A stretch of 64,000 bases of DNA, taken from NCBI GenBank assembly GCA_034521575.1, contig JAXHMJ010000001.1, positions 327,282-391,281 of the forward strand, in the 5' to 3' direction. How positions within the stretch are numbered: the stretch's first letter is position 1; each line of letters begins with the position of its first letter. Of the stretch, positions 32,394 to 40,816 are shown piece by piece. The notes below the pieces were generated by a model. It made no database searches. It saw only the letters and a program-made list of their open reading frames with translations, and was not told where the DNA came from. Origin of the DNA: a candidate division KSB1 bacterium (GTDB lineage Bacteria; Zhuqueibacterota; Zhuqueibacteria; Residuimicrobiales; Krinioviventaceae). The translations under genes were made by a program, and so were the position numbers.

Positions 32394-33713
32394 ATGTTTC
32401 AGAAACAAAAATTATTAAAGTTAGCCAGTGCAGCCATAATAGGCTGCCTTGCCGTTTTATTGATGGCAACTGCGGGCGCCCTGGCAGCGCAAGAAGTAAA
32501 AATCATCCTTTTTAAGGATGCTCATGCGGCGATGCAGGCAGCGAAAGAAGCCCAGGCGGACGTTCTGGCGCCCGATAACTTTGGCGAAGCGATGCAACGC
32601 TATCAAAAGGCTGAAGCGGATCTTGAGCAGGAAAAAAACCTGGATGACATTCGCAAAAATCTTCGCGAATCAACCGCCTATTTCCAAAAAGCAATAAACG
32701 CCACGAAGCTTGCCGAGGTAACTTTCCCAAATTCGATAAAAGCACGCAAGGATGCAAACTATACCGAAGCGGCTAAATTTTCATCTAAACGCTGGATTGA
32801 AGCCGAAAAAAAATTCAAAGAAGCCGCTGTTAAACTCGAGGATGGAGACCTGAATAAGGCAAAAAAGAAAGCCGGTGAAGCCGAAACACTGTATCGTCAG
32901 GCCGAGCTTGAAGCCATTAAAACCAACTATCTGCAAAAAACCCGGGAATTGTTGAAACAGGCAGATCAGCTTGACGTCGAAGACCAAGCCCCCAAAACCT
33001 TGCGACTTGCCCGGCAGCTTTTGAATCAGGCTGAAAAAGAACTGAATGAGAATCGTTACGATACCGATGTGGCGCGCGGTTTGGCGCGGCGAGCCAACTA
33101 TGAGGCAAAACACGCTATCTATCTGGCAAAAGTCATTGAGCAGATGAAAGATAATGATCAAAGCTGGGAAGACCTGATGTTGGCTTCGGAAAAACCTTTG
33201 AAGCTGATTGCCGAAAAATCAAACCTGAGCGCTTCGTTCGACGCTGGTTTCGGAAAAACCACTGGAGAAATCATCGCTTCCGTCATTGCTACTCAGGATA
33301 AAGTCGAAAAATTAAGCCAGCATTTAGACTGGTACCAACGGCAAAACGCTCTAAGCGAAGCCCGGATTGTCGAAATGGAGCAACAGTTGGGCAGCGAGGC
33401 AGAAAAAAAATCTGCGTTGGCGCAGCAAATCGCCAGTCAAGCTAAAACACGCGAGCTGTTTTCCGGCGTGGAGGAATCATTCAGTCGCGAAGAAGCACAG
33501 ATGCTGCGCGAGGGCAACGATATCATTATCCGCCTGGTTGGGCTAAATTTCCCCACCGCCAAGGCAACCATCGAGCAACAATCCTTTGGGTTGCTGACCA
33601 AAGTGCGCGATGCTATCAACTCTTCCCGGAATGTACCGTTTCCGTACTGGGCAATACAGATTCGTACGGCGGCGATGAACAGAATTTGCAACTATCCAGG
33701 GAGCGCGCCGTAG
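32394..33713 (+). CDS. DUF4398-like/OmpA protein, copy 1, main part (frame break near 33622)
   Basis: ATG 32394 follows AAAGGAGACAATC. A signal peptide or anchor (1-32, ending GALAAQ) precedes a long helical region rich in Ala, Lys and Glu (AMQAAKEAQADVLAPDNF is the DUF4398 pattern; residues about 40-330). The OmpA domain then starts with RLVGLNFPTAKATIEQQS. Here the sequence AACTCTTCCCGG has lost one T compared with AACTCTTTCCCGG in copy 2. The frame therefore leaves the OmpA domain after RDAINS and ends at 33713, while the domain continues at 33686 in another frame. The combined protein of about 502 residues probably reaches from membrane to peptidoglycan. Confidence 0.85.
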   Translation: MFQKQKLLKLASAAIIGCLAVLLMATAGALAAQEVKIILFKDAHAAMQAAKEAQADVLAPDNFGEAMQRYQKAEADLEQEKNLDDIRKNLRESTAYFQKAINATKLAEVTFPNSIKARKDANYTEAAKFSSKRWIEAEKKFKEAAVKLEDGDLNKAKKKAGEAETLYRQAELEAIKTNYLQKTRELLKQADQLDVEDQAPKTLRLARQLLNQAEKELNENRYDTDVARGLARRANYEAKHAIYLAKVIEQMKDNDQSWEDLMLASEKPLKLIAEKSNLSASFDAGFGKTTGEIIASVIATQDKVEKLSQHLDWYQRQNALSEARIVEMEQQLGSEAEKKSALAQQIASQAKTRELFSGVEESFSREEAQMLREGNDIIIRLVGLNFPTAKATIEQQSFGLLTKVRDAINSSRNVPFPYWAIQIRTAAMNRICNYPGSAP

Positions 33714-33901
33714 CGGTAAAACAATATCTTTTGGCAAACTCTAATCTGAATGCTTCCCGTGTTGAAGCAATCGGGTATGGCGAAAGCAAGCCGATTGCCA
33801 GCAACGAGACCGAAGCAGGCCGCGCCGCCAACCGTCGCGTTGATGTTGTCATTCATCCCTGGATGGCGAGAGGAACCTTTTCAGACAACTTTATAAAATA
33901 G
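33686..33901 (+). CDS. DUF4398-like/OmpA protein, copy 1, end of the OmpA domain
   Basis: The +2 frame, real from about 33622, supplies the second half of the OmpA domain: LQLSRERAVAVKQYLLANSN, VEAIGYGESKPIASNETEAG and RAANRRVDVV, with the Arg that binds the peptidoglycan stem peptide. Same protein as 32394-33713. Copy 2 is uninterrupted at this spot, which shows how the two frames join. Confidence 0.8.
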   Translation: MQLSRERAVAVKQYLLANSNLNASRVEAIGYGESKPIASNETEAGRAANRRVDVVIHPWMARGTFSDNFIK

Positions 33902-33944
33902 CAAGGCTCGGCCATACATAATAGCGCCGTATCCTCCCCGTTAG

Positions 33945-33993
33945 AAGGGCTCCGGATCGAATCTGAAAAAAGATTGAAACGGAGCCCTTTGAT
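33945..33993 (+). terminator. Terminator-like hairpin
   Basis: AAGGGCTCCG and CGGAGCCCTT separated by about 25 bases, then TGAT; the T-run is short. It is duplicated at 40235-40284. Confidence 0.5.
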
Positions 33994-34093
33994 GTCGCAG
34001 GAGTTTGACTATGCCGCATATACACAAACAACTCTTCAGGATGTTATCGCTGAAGACCAGAATCATTCACACTTTATTTAAGGAAAATACCCC

Positions 34094-34345
34094 ATGAGTA
34101 TGGAATACTTGCTGATTTTTTTGGCGGTCGGGGTGCTGGCAGGATTTATAGCCGGACACATCTGGAAAGGCAAAGGATTTGGTTTGTTGGGAGATTTGAT
34201 CATTGGGGTGATCGGTTCCTTTATCGGAGTCTGGCTTTTCGGTCTGTTCCACATCTCGAGTTCAGGCATTTTGGGTTTGCTGATTGCCGCAATTATCGGC
34301 GCCCTCATCCTATTGTACTTGATCCGGCAGGTCAAGCATCATTGA
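34094..34345 (+). CDS. GlsB/YeaQ/YmgE family stress membrane protein
   Basis: 83 residues, ATG after AAGGAAAATACCCC. Three membrane helices (about 4-21, 31-50, 56-78) with the family loops GHIWKGKGFGLLGDLIIGVIG and FGLFHISSSGILG. These are small stress-induced inner-membrane proteins (transglycosylase-associated domain) of unknown mechanism. It lies between the two copies of the 2.27 kb repeat. Confidence 0.88.
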   Translation: MSMEYLLIFLAVGVLAGFIAGHIWKGKGFGLLGDLIIGVIGSFIGVWLFGLFHISSSGILGLLIAAIIGALILLYLIRQVKHH

Positions 34346-34498
34346 TGATCTGATGGTGAATTGGGCGAGTGATTCAATGAATACTATATTTAAAAAAGAA
34401 GGGAAATGTTTCAAAAAGAAGGATATTGTTTATCAAACAAAACAAGTTTTATTTATGAATTAAAGATTAAATTAAACAACTAAGCACAGGAGATTGTC

Positions 34499-35368
34499 AT
34501 GAAAAGATATTCAAAATTATGGTTAATACCACTGTTGCTGGTCATGATAATGGCCAGCTGTGAAGATAGAGTTGGAATCACTTCTGTCCAAGACGACACT
34601 GCACCCACGGTAAGTTTTACAGACCCTGCTAAAGCCGAAGCAGGTGTGCCTCTCAACCAGAAAATTGCTGCTACTTTTAGCACGACAATGGATTCTTCAA
34701 CAATCAGCACCGCAACCTTTACCTTAATGCAAGGATCAACACCCGTTTCAGGTGTTGTATTACTTCGGCGAAACAGCCGTTTTGCACCGTCAAGCAATCT
34801 TGAGCCGAATACCACATATACAGCAACGATTACAACCGGGGCAAAGGATTTAGCTGGCACTGCTCTGGAAAATAACTATGAATGGAGTTTCACTACAGGC
34901 GCATCAACGGTTGTCACCCGACCCACAGTCATTTCTACAGACCTCGCTGACGCTGAAACAGATATGTGGCCTCTGAACCAGAAAATTGCTGCTACTTTTA
35001 GCACGACAATGGATTCTTCAACAATCAGCACCGCAACCTTTACCTTAATGCAAGGATCAACACCCGTTTCAGGTGTTGTATCCTACTCCGGCGAAACAGC
35101 CGTTTTTGCACCGTCAAGCAATCTTGAGCCGAATACCACATATACAGCAACGATTACAACCGGGGCAAAGGATTTAGCTGGCACTGCTCTGGAAAATAAC
35201 TATGAATGGAGTTTCACTACAGGCGCATCAACGGTTGTCACCTCACCCACAGTTATTTCTACAGACCCCGCTGACGCTGAAACAGATGTGGCTCTCAACC
35301 AGAAAATTGCTGCTACTTTTAGCACGACAATGGATCTTCAACAATCAGCACCGCAACCTTTACCTTAA
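34499..35368 (+). CDS. Ice-binding-type adhesin, lipoprotein head and Ig-like repeats 1-3 (frame-broken)
   Basis: ATG 34499 follows CACAGGAGATTGTC. The leader ends in MIMASC, a lipobox. It is followed by SbsA-like Ig repeats (Big_5) of about 107 residues, each with VPLNQKIAATFSTTMDSST, TFTLMQGSTPVSGVV, NLEPNTTYTATITTGAKDLA and NNYEWSFTTGAS. Repeat 1 has a short compensated frame excursion (VLLRRNSRF in place of VSYSGETAVF). Repeat 3 loses a T in ATGGATTCTTC at about 35335, which ends this frame. The gene goes on in other frames to 36733. The complete protein is a lipoprotein or surface adhesin with four repeats, an InlB-B-like repeat and a DUF3494 domain. Confidence 0.78.
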   Translation: MKRYSKLWLIPLLLVMIMASCEDRVGITSVQDDTAPTVSFTDPAKAEAGVPLNQKIAATFSTTMDSSTISTATFTLMQGSTPVSGVVLLRRNSRFAPSSNLEPNTTYTATITTGAKDLAGTALENNYEWSFTTGASTVVTRPTVISTDLADAETDMWPLNQKIAATFSTTMDSSTISTATFTLMQGSTPVSGVVSYSGETAVFAPSSNLEPNTTYTATITTGAKDLAGTALENNYEWSFTTGASTVVTSPTVISTDPADAETDVALNQKIAATFSTTMDLQQSAPQPLP

Positions 35369-35870
35369 TGCAAGGATCAACACCCGTTTCAGGTGTTGTA
35401 TCCTACTCCGGCGAAACAGCCGCTTTGCTGCACCGTCAAGCAATCTTGAGCCGAATACCACATATACAGCAACGATTACAACCGGGGCAAAGGATTTAGC
35501 TGGCACTGCTCTGGAAAATAACTATCGAATGGAGTTTTACGACAGGCGCATCAACGGTCGTCACCCCACCCACAGTTATTTCTACAGACCCCGCTGACGC
35601 TGAAACAGATGTGGCTCTCAACCAGAAAATTGCTGCTACTTTTAGCACGACAATGGATTCTTCAACAATCAGCACCGCAACCTTTACCTTAATGCAAGGA
35701 TCAACACCCGTTTCAGGTGTTGTATCCTACTCCGGCGAAACAGCCGTTTTTGCACCGTCAAGCAATCTTGAGCCGAATACCACATATACAGCAACGATTA
35801 CAACCGGGGCAAAGGATTTAGCTGGCACTGCTCTGGAAAATAACTATGAATGGAGTTTCTCAACCGTTAT
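34600..35870 (+). repeat. Four tandem 321-base repeats in the adhesin gene
   Basis: AACCAGAAAATTGCTGCTAC-type starts at 34655, 34976, 35297 and 35620, giving spacings of 321, 321 and 323. The repeats are nearly identical in DNA. Differences are mostly one-base gains and losses at short homopolymers in repeats 1 and 3, whereas 2 and 4 are clean. Confidence 0.85.
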
Positions 35871-36300
35871 TTCTTATACAGTAACGCTATCATCCAATCC
35901 GGCGGAAGGCGGAACAACAAGTGGTGGCGGCACATACAACTCGGGCTCCTCTGTAACGGTCGTCGCGACACCGAATACGGGATATTCATTTACTAACTGG
36001 ACGGAGAACGGAACTGTCATATCAACAAATGAAAGTTTTCAGTTTATTATAAGTGAAAACAGAACATTGGTAGCGAACTTTACATCACTTACATCTGGAC
36101 CGGCTGGCATAAACCTTGGGTCTGCAGGTGACTTTGCGGTTCTGGCTGGCTCTGGAGTCTCCAACACCGGTGTGACTACTCATATTTATGGTGATGTCGG
36201 ATCGCATCCAACCGGCACAATTGTTGGCCTTTCTGAGGAAAATGTAACCGGAACACTTTATACGACGGCTGATCCCGATAGTAGGTACGGCAAAAACTGA
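35611..36300 (+). CDS. Adhesin, Ig repeat 4, InlB-B-like repeat and start of DUF3494
   Basis: Open +1 frame; the nominal start is inside repeat 4 and has no binding site. Repeat 4 is followed by YTVTLSSNPAEGGTTSGGG, SSVTVVATPNTGYSFTNWT and SENRTLVANFTS, an InlB-B/SusE-like repeat of about 75 residues. The ice-binding (DUF3494) domain then begins with LGSAGDFAVLAGSGVSNTG and IYGDVGSHPTG. The frame breaks near 36288, after TTADPD. Confidence 0.8.
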   Translation: MALNQKIAATFSTTMDSSTISTATFTLMQGSTPVSGVVSYSGETAVFAPSSNLEPNTTYTATITTGAKDLAGTALENNYEWSFSTVISYTVTLSSNPAEGGTTSGGGTYNSGSSVTVVATPNTGYSFTNWTENGTVISTNESFQFIISENRTLVANFTSLTSGPAGINLGSAGDFAVLAGSGVSNTGVTTHIYGDVGSHPTGTIVGLSEENVTGTLYTTADPDSRYGKN

Positions 36301-36301
36301 T

Positions 36302-36733
36302 TTGACTGCTGCTTATAACGACGCTCATGGAAGGTCGTTGGATGCCATCTCATTGCCGGGTCAACTGGGCGGTTTGACCCTTGCCCCCGGCCTCTATGTG
36401 AACTCGACATCGACCGGGATATCAGGAAGCGGAGCGCAGGGAGTTTTAACCCTTGACGCCGGTGGCAACGCGAATGCCGTCTGGATATTTAAGATGGGAT
36501 CCACTCTCGTCACGGATTCCGGAACCAGAATTGTTCTGGCCGGTGGCGCAAAATGGCAAAACGTCTATTGGGCAGTCGGCACTTCAGCAACACTTGGAAC
36601 AAACTCTAGCTTTGTTGGAAATATCCTGGCTGATCAATCAATCACGCTGGCTACCGGTGCGGTATTGCACGGTAGGGCGTTGACGCGAGTTGCCTCGATC
36701 ACATTGGACAGCAATGTTGTTGATAAGCGATAA
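36302..36733 (+). CDS. Adhesin, rest of the DUF3494 ice-binding-type domain
   Basis: The +2 frame, real from about 36288 (VGTAKTDLTAAYNDAHGRS), completes the beta-solenoid: LGGLTLAPGLYVNSTSTG, GVLTLDAGGNANAVWIFKMG, SGTRIVLAGGAKWQNVYWAV, ATLGTNSSFVGNILADQS and the ending GRALTRVASITLDSN. DUF3494 proteins bind ice in cold-adapted microbes, but many members are thought to be general adhesins. The presence of a lipobox and Ig repeats favours a surface adhesin. Confidence 0.82.
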   Translation: MTAAYNDAHGRSLDAISLPGQLGGLTLAPGLYVNSTSTGISGSGAQGVLTLDAGGNANAVWIFKMGSTLVTDSGTRIVLAGGAKWQNVYWAVGTSATLGTNSSFVGNILADQSITLATGAVLHGRALTRVASITLDSNVVDKR

Positions 36734-36748
36734 GGTCTATTAAAAAGT

Positions 36749-36787
36749 AAGGGTGGGGAGATTTGAAATCCTCACCCTGAATTTTCA
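36749..36787 (+). terminator. Rho-independent terminator
   Basis: AGGGTGGGGAGATTT / AAATCCTCACCCT imperfect stem followed by GAATTTTC, about 15 bases after the adhesin stop. Confidence 0.65.
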
Positions 36788-36876
36788 AAATGAGCGTGTT
36801 AAATAGACTCAAATTGATCGGGAAAAATTTAATCGTTTTGAATTAAACAGTATTTTAGAAAAAAAGGAGACATGAA

Positions 36877-37964
36877 ATGAAAAAGTTATTTATAATACTC
36901 GCATTGATGCTGACTATTGGCATGGGTGTTTCTCAGGCACAAACAGTAACCGATAGTTGGGCATTCGGTTTTGGCTTGAGTTATCCCAGATATTACTCGG
37001 CAAATATCACCGCTTTAAATACAAATTACGGCGCCTATCTTTCAATTCAGCGAAATTTTTCTGAGAATGTTGGATTAAGATTAAAAGGCGGTTATTTCCA
37101 CCTTGAGGGAGAATGGAGCGATGCATCTCTTAACAAGGTTCAGGAAACAACAAACATTATCACAAGCGATCTTGATTTGATGTATTATCTGGTTCCATGC
37201 GCACCGGTTACACCTTATCTGTTTGTAGGAGTCGGTGCTAATTATAAAATGATAGCCGACAACCCAACAAAATTATCGGATAATTACACCTTTGGGACTC
37301 AATTAAATGCCGGAGTTGGTGCTGAATTCAAGATCAATTCCAATTGGAGCTTTGTATCTGAGTTTGGGTATTATAAAACAAATAATTCAGATCTTGATGG
37401 CGCGATTGCCCCAATTGAGGTGAATGGACGCGATTCTTATATGGTTTTGAGTGCCGGCCTCAATTTCTTCTTTAACCAAGGCGTGCCATCAAAGAAATGC
37501 GAGCCTTGTCAGAAGATGCCCATGGAAATGAAAGATATGACCGATTATAACAGAATTGAAGATATGATTGTCAAGCATATCCCCAAAGAAGTTATTGTTG
37601 ATAAACATATTTACGCAATTTCTGAGGACAGATTAGTGCTGGTTGGTGTAAAATTCGCGTTCGACAAATCAGACCTTTTACCGGAATCATATTCTGTGCT
37701 TGATAAAGCCGTAAAGCTATTGAAGGATAATCCTGATGTGAAAGTTGAAATTGAGGGCTATAGTGATTATATCGGCTCCGCTGAATACAACCAGAAACTT
37801 TCAGTAGAGAGAGCCCTAACCGTTAAATCTTATCTTGTTTCTAAAGGTATTGCCGATTCCAGACTTTCAACTGTCGGTATGGAAAAGAAAATCCGATTGC
37901 AAGCAATGAGACTAAAGAAGGCAGAGCAATGAACAGAAGAATTGTGTTCAGAATTTTGAAATAA
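36877..37964 (+). CDS. OprF/OmpA-like outer-membrane protein
   Basis: ATG after AAAAGGAGACATGAA. Signal peptide (1-21, ending SQAQT), then a barrel (residues about 28-205: WAFGFGLSYPRYYSANI, VGLRLKGGYFHLEGEW, VTPYLFVGVGANYKM, WSFVSEFGYYKTNNSD, YMVLSAGLNFFF). A Cys-containing linker (SKKCEPCQKMP) follows, then the OmpA domain (VLVGVKFAFDKSDLLPESYS, EIEGYSDYIGSAEYNQKLS, VERALTVKSYL). One T is missing near 37880: the open frame drifts to KKIRLQAMRL and stops at 37932. The shifted frame gives the expected ENPIASNETKEGRAMNRRI and VFRILK with a stop at 37962-37964, which I take as the true end. Confidence 0.85.
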
Positions 37965-37978
37965 CAAATAGTCTTTCA

Positions 37979-38473
37979 ATGGGTCAGTTTTTTGCGCTGA
38001 ATGAAAACGGCGCCACGCAGGTCGGCTATTATAAAGCCCAGGATGCTGACGGTAATTTTATGGGCGGAGTCGCCTGGCGATTCAAGTTCACTCCGATGCT
38101 TGGTCTCGAAGCATCCATCAACTATCGTCAGGAAAAATATGCGAATGACGCCTTGACGATTCGGAGCTGGCCAATAATAATGAGCGGTTTGATTTATCCA
38201 ACCCCCCTTGCCTATGGAGCCATTGGCGCCGGGTGGTACAACACGACTATGGATTATGACCAGGAAAAATTCTCATTTCTTAAAGACGAGACCAAACAGG
38301 AATTTGGCTGGCATTTTGGCGGCGGTACGGAACTGCCCGTCGGTTCAAATTTAAAATTGACCGGTGACATTCGTTATGTCTTTCTGGATTACGATTTTAA
38401 GGAAATTCCGGGGAGCAGTAATCTGGAAAGCAACTTTTATGTTATCACCATTGGCTTACTCTTTGGTCTATAA
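37979..38473 (+). CDS. Outer-membrane beta-barrel protein, second copy without signal peptide
   Basis: From residue 14 on it is nearly identical to the barrel at 31646 (differences such as ADGNFMGG for ADANFMGG and LTIRSW for LTVRSW). The first 13 residues (MGQFFALNENGAT) are unrelated and not a signal peptide, and no good ribosome binding site precedes them. The copy was therefore cut at the duplication border (38017) and is probably not exported or not expressed. Confidence 0.6.
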   Translation: MGQFFALNENGATQVGYYKAQDADGNFMGGVAWRFKFTPMLGLEASINYRQEKYANDALTIRSWPIIMSGLIYPTPLAYGAIGAGWYNTTMDYDQEKFSFLKDETKQEFGWHFGGGTELPVGSNLKLTGDIRYVFLDYDFKEIPGSSNLESNFYVITIGLLFGL

Positions 38474-38681
38474 TCAATCGCAAAGCTGAGCGGATATGAA
38501 AGTTTGCTCAGCTTTGTTTTAATTGCTCTATGAATAGGTAATCATTTTACAGTAAGGAGGTAAGACCGAAAAAAGATCGTGACCCGGACCGCCAAACCGT
38601 CTTGAGCACGAATAAACTCTAAATGCGGAAATGGCGGCGGTGAAAATTTTCATACACTTGAAAAATCCAAAGGAGAAAATC

Positions 38682-39734
38682 ATGTTTCAGAAACAAAAAT
38701 TATTAAAGTTAGCCAGTGCAGCCATAATAGGCTGCCTTGCCGTTTTATTGATGGCAACTGCGGGCGCCCTGGCAGCGCAAGAAGTAAAAATCATCCTTTT
38801 TAAGGATGCTCATGCGGCGATGCAGGCAGCGAAAGAAGCCCAGGCGGACGTTCTGGCGCCCGATAACTTTGGCGAAGCGATGCAACGCTATCAAAAGGCT
38901 GAAGCGGATCTTGAGCAGGAAAAAAACCTGGATGACATTCGCAAAAATCTTCGCGAATCAACCGCCTATTTCCAAAAAGCAATAAACGCCACGAAGCTTG
39001 CCGAGGTAACTTTCCCAAATTCGATAAAAGCACGCAAGGATGCAAACTATACCGAAGCGGCTAAATTTTCATCTAAACGCTGGATTGAAGCCGAAAAAAA
39101 ATTCAAAGAAGCCGCTGTTAAACTCGAGGATGGAGACCTGAATAAGGCAAAAAAGAAAGCCGGTGAAGCCGAAACACTGTATCGTCAGGCCGAGCTTGAA
39201 GCCATTAAAACCAACTATCTGCAAAAAACCCGGGAATTGTTGAAACAGGCAGATCAGCTTGACGTCGAAGACCAAGCCCCCAAAACCTTGCGACTTGCCC
39301 GGCAGCTTTTGAATCAGGCTGAAAAAGAACTGAATGAGAATCGTTACGATACCGATGTGGCGCGCGGTTTGGCGCGGCGAGCCAACTATGAGGCAAAACA
39401 CGCTATCTATCTGGCAAAAGTCATTGAGCAGATGAAAGATAATGATCAAAGCTGGGAAGACCTGATGTTGGCTTCGGAAAAACCTTTGAAGCTGATTGCC
39501 GAAAAATCAAACCTGAGCGCTTCGTTCGACGCTGGTTTCGGAAAAACCACTGGAGAAATCATCGCTTCCGTCATTGCTACTCAGGATAAAGTCGAAAAAT
39601 TAAGCCAGCATTTAGACTGGTACCAACGGCAAAACGCTCTGAAGCGAAGCCCGGATTGTCGAAATGGAGCAACAGTTGGGCAGCGAGGCAGAAAAAAAAT
39701 CTGCGTTGGCGCAGCAAATCGCCAGTCAAGCTAA
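38682..39734 (+). CDS. DUF4398-like/OmpA protein, copy 2, helical part (frame break near 39641)
   Basis: Identical in sequence to copy 1 from the start (ATG 38682, AAAGGAGAAAATC) to HLDWYQRQNAL. There one extra G (GCTCTGAAGC against GCTCTAAGC in copy 1) shifts the frame to KRSPDCRNG and a stop at 39734. The DUF4398-like helical region is complete in this piece; the rest continues at 39664 in another frame. Confidence 0.82.
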   Translation: MFQKQKLLKLASAAIIGCLAVLLMATAGALAAQEVKIILFKDAHAAMQAAKEAQADVLAPDNFGEAMQRYQKAEADLEQEKNLDDIRKNLRESTAYFQKAINATKLAEVTFPNSIKARKDANYTEAAKFSSKRWIEAEKKFKEAAVKLEDGDLNKAKKKAGEAETLYRQAELEAIKTNYLQKTRELLKQADQLDVEDQAPKTLRLARQLLNQAEKELNENRYDTDVARGLARRANYEAKHAIYLAKVIEQMKDNDQSWEDLMLASEKPLKLIAEKSNLSASFDAGFGKTTGEIIASVIATQDKVEKLSQHLDWYQRQNALKRSPDCRNGATVGQRGRKKICVGAANRQSS

Positions 39735-40191
39735 AACACGCGAGCTGTTTTCCGGCGTGGAGGAATCATTCAGTCGCGAAGAAGCACAGATGCTGCGCGA
39801 GGGCAACGATATCATTATCCGCCTGGTTGGGCTAAATTTCCCCACCGCCAAGGCAACCATCGAGCAACAATCCTTTGGGTTGCTGACCAAAGTGCGCGAT
39901 GCTATCAACTCTTTCCCGGAATGTACCGTTTCCGTACTGGGCAATACAGATTCGTACGGCGGCGATGAACAGAATTTGCAACTATCCAGGGAGCGCGCCG
40001 CAGCGGTAAAACAATATCTTTTGGCAAACTCTAATCTGAATGCTTCCCGTGTTGAAGCAATCGGGTATGGCGAAAGCAAGCCGATTGCCAGCAACGAGAC
40101 CGAAGCAGGCCGCGCCGCCAACCGTCGCGTTGATGTCGTCATTCATCCCTGGATGGCGAGAGGAACCTTTTCAGACAACTTTATAAAATAG
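39664..40191 (+). CDS. DUF4398-like/OmpA protein, copy 2, end of helical region and complete OmpA domain
   Basis: The +1 frame, real from about 39643, reads MEQQLGSEAEKKSALAQQ and then an uninterrupted OmpA domain: VGLNFPTAKATIEQQSFGLL, SFPECTVSVLGNTDSYGGDE, LSRERAAAVKQYL and RAANRRVDVV. The TD motif Asp and the NRR Arg are both present, so peptidoglycan binding is expected. Using copy 1 before 39641 and copy 2 after it gives an intact protein of about 502 residues. Confidence 0.82.
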   Translation: MEQQLGSEAEKKSALAQQIASQAKTRELFSGVEESFSREEAQMLREGNDIIIRLVGLNFPTAKATIEQQSFGLLTKVRDAINSFPECTVSVLGNTDSYGGDEQNLQLSRERAAAVKQYLLANSNLNASRVEAIGYGESKPIASNETEAGRAANRRVDVVIHPWMARGTFSDNFIK

Positions 40192-40335
40192 CAAGGCTCG
40201 GCCATACATAATAGCGCCGTATCCTCCCGACGTAGAAGGGCTCCGGATCGAATCTGAAAAAAGATTGAAACGGAGCCCTTTGATTCAGTTTGTTTGTAAG
40301 ACTCTGAATGAAAAAATTGCTAATTATTCCGGGAC

Positions 40336-40530
40336 CAGGTGTTGTTCACCTTTAATGGTGATTTTGATTTGGAGACGCTGGATATTTCTCCTCAAGACAT
40401 GACGTTTCGCTATGAACCGCGCAAATGACCGCTATGTTATACACGGCGATGTTGCCGCCACCCTTGAGGGTGATTCGTTTGACGCCCTTTTCCAGTTACA
40501 GGAATTTACCATTTCGTACAGAGAGTGAAG
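40336..40530 (+). pseudogene. Remnant of an unidentified coding sequence
   Basis: One frame reads DQVLFTFNGDFDLETLDISP, then after a one-base shift near 40428 another continues NDRYVIHGDVAATLEGDSFD and FTISYRE. The continuous sense across the shift suggests a former gene; a further piece (APLSIGQYQVSFSYQGQS) follows near 40540. No start and no family recognised. The rest of 40285-40816 holds stem-loop copy D and repeat sequence. Confidence 0.35.
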
Positions 40531-40722
40531 GAGAGAATGCACCGCTGTCTATCGGTCAATACCAGGTTAGTTTTTCGTATCAGGGCCAATCAAGTTTCGA
40601 TTCGCTTACCCTTGTTGCGGACCAGTTGTACCCACTGATTTGCATGCAGTGGAAGAACTGCTTTTCTATATGATTGAGGGTGCAGCATCCACGATGCCGC
40701 CGTGCAGAGGCGTGGCAGAGTA

Positions 40723-40754
40723 TTTGTCTTACAACGCCCCTGCTGTGCGACAAA
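40723..40754. repeat. REP-like stem-loop, copy D
   Basis: TTTGTCTTACAAC, loop GCCCCT, GCTGTGCGACAAA, then TGGGAGG and the 49-base extension shared with copy A (40766-40814). Its left arm has diverged most of the four. Confidence 0.7.
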
Positions 40755-40816
40755 TGGGAGGGTCGGCAACCTGGTTAAAGACCGCTGTTGTCCCGGATCG
40801 TGTCGGGGGTTCACAT

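Larger units (their letters stand above)
31729..33993. repeat. 2.27 kb direct repeat, copy 1
   Basis: Matches 38017-40284 at a constant offset of 6288 bases up to the indels. It covers most of the barrel gene, the terminator behind it, the entire DUF4398-OmpA gene and its terminator. Differences cluster in the first 650 bases (about a dozen substitutions) and the last 400. In between, roughly 1.2 kb shows no difference I could find in either strand's translations. Confidence 0.9.
38017..40284. repeat. 2.27 kb direct repeat, copy 2
   Basis: Copy of 31729-33993. Together the copies flank 33994-38016, which holds the GlsB, adhesin and OprF-like genes. Recombination between them would delete that block with one repeat. 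Confidence 0.9.
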
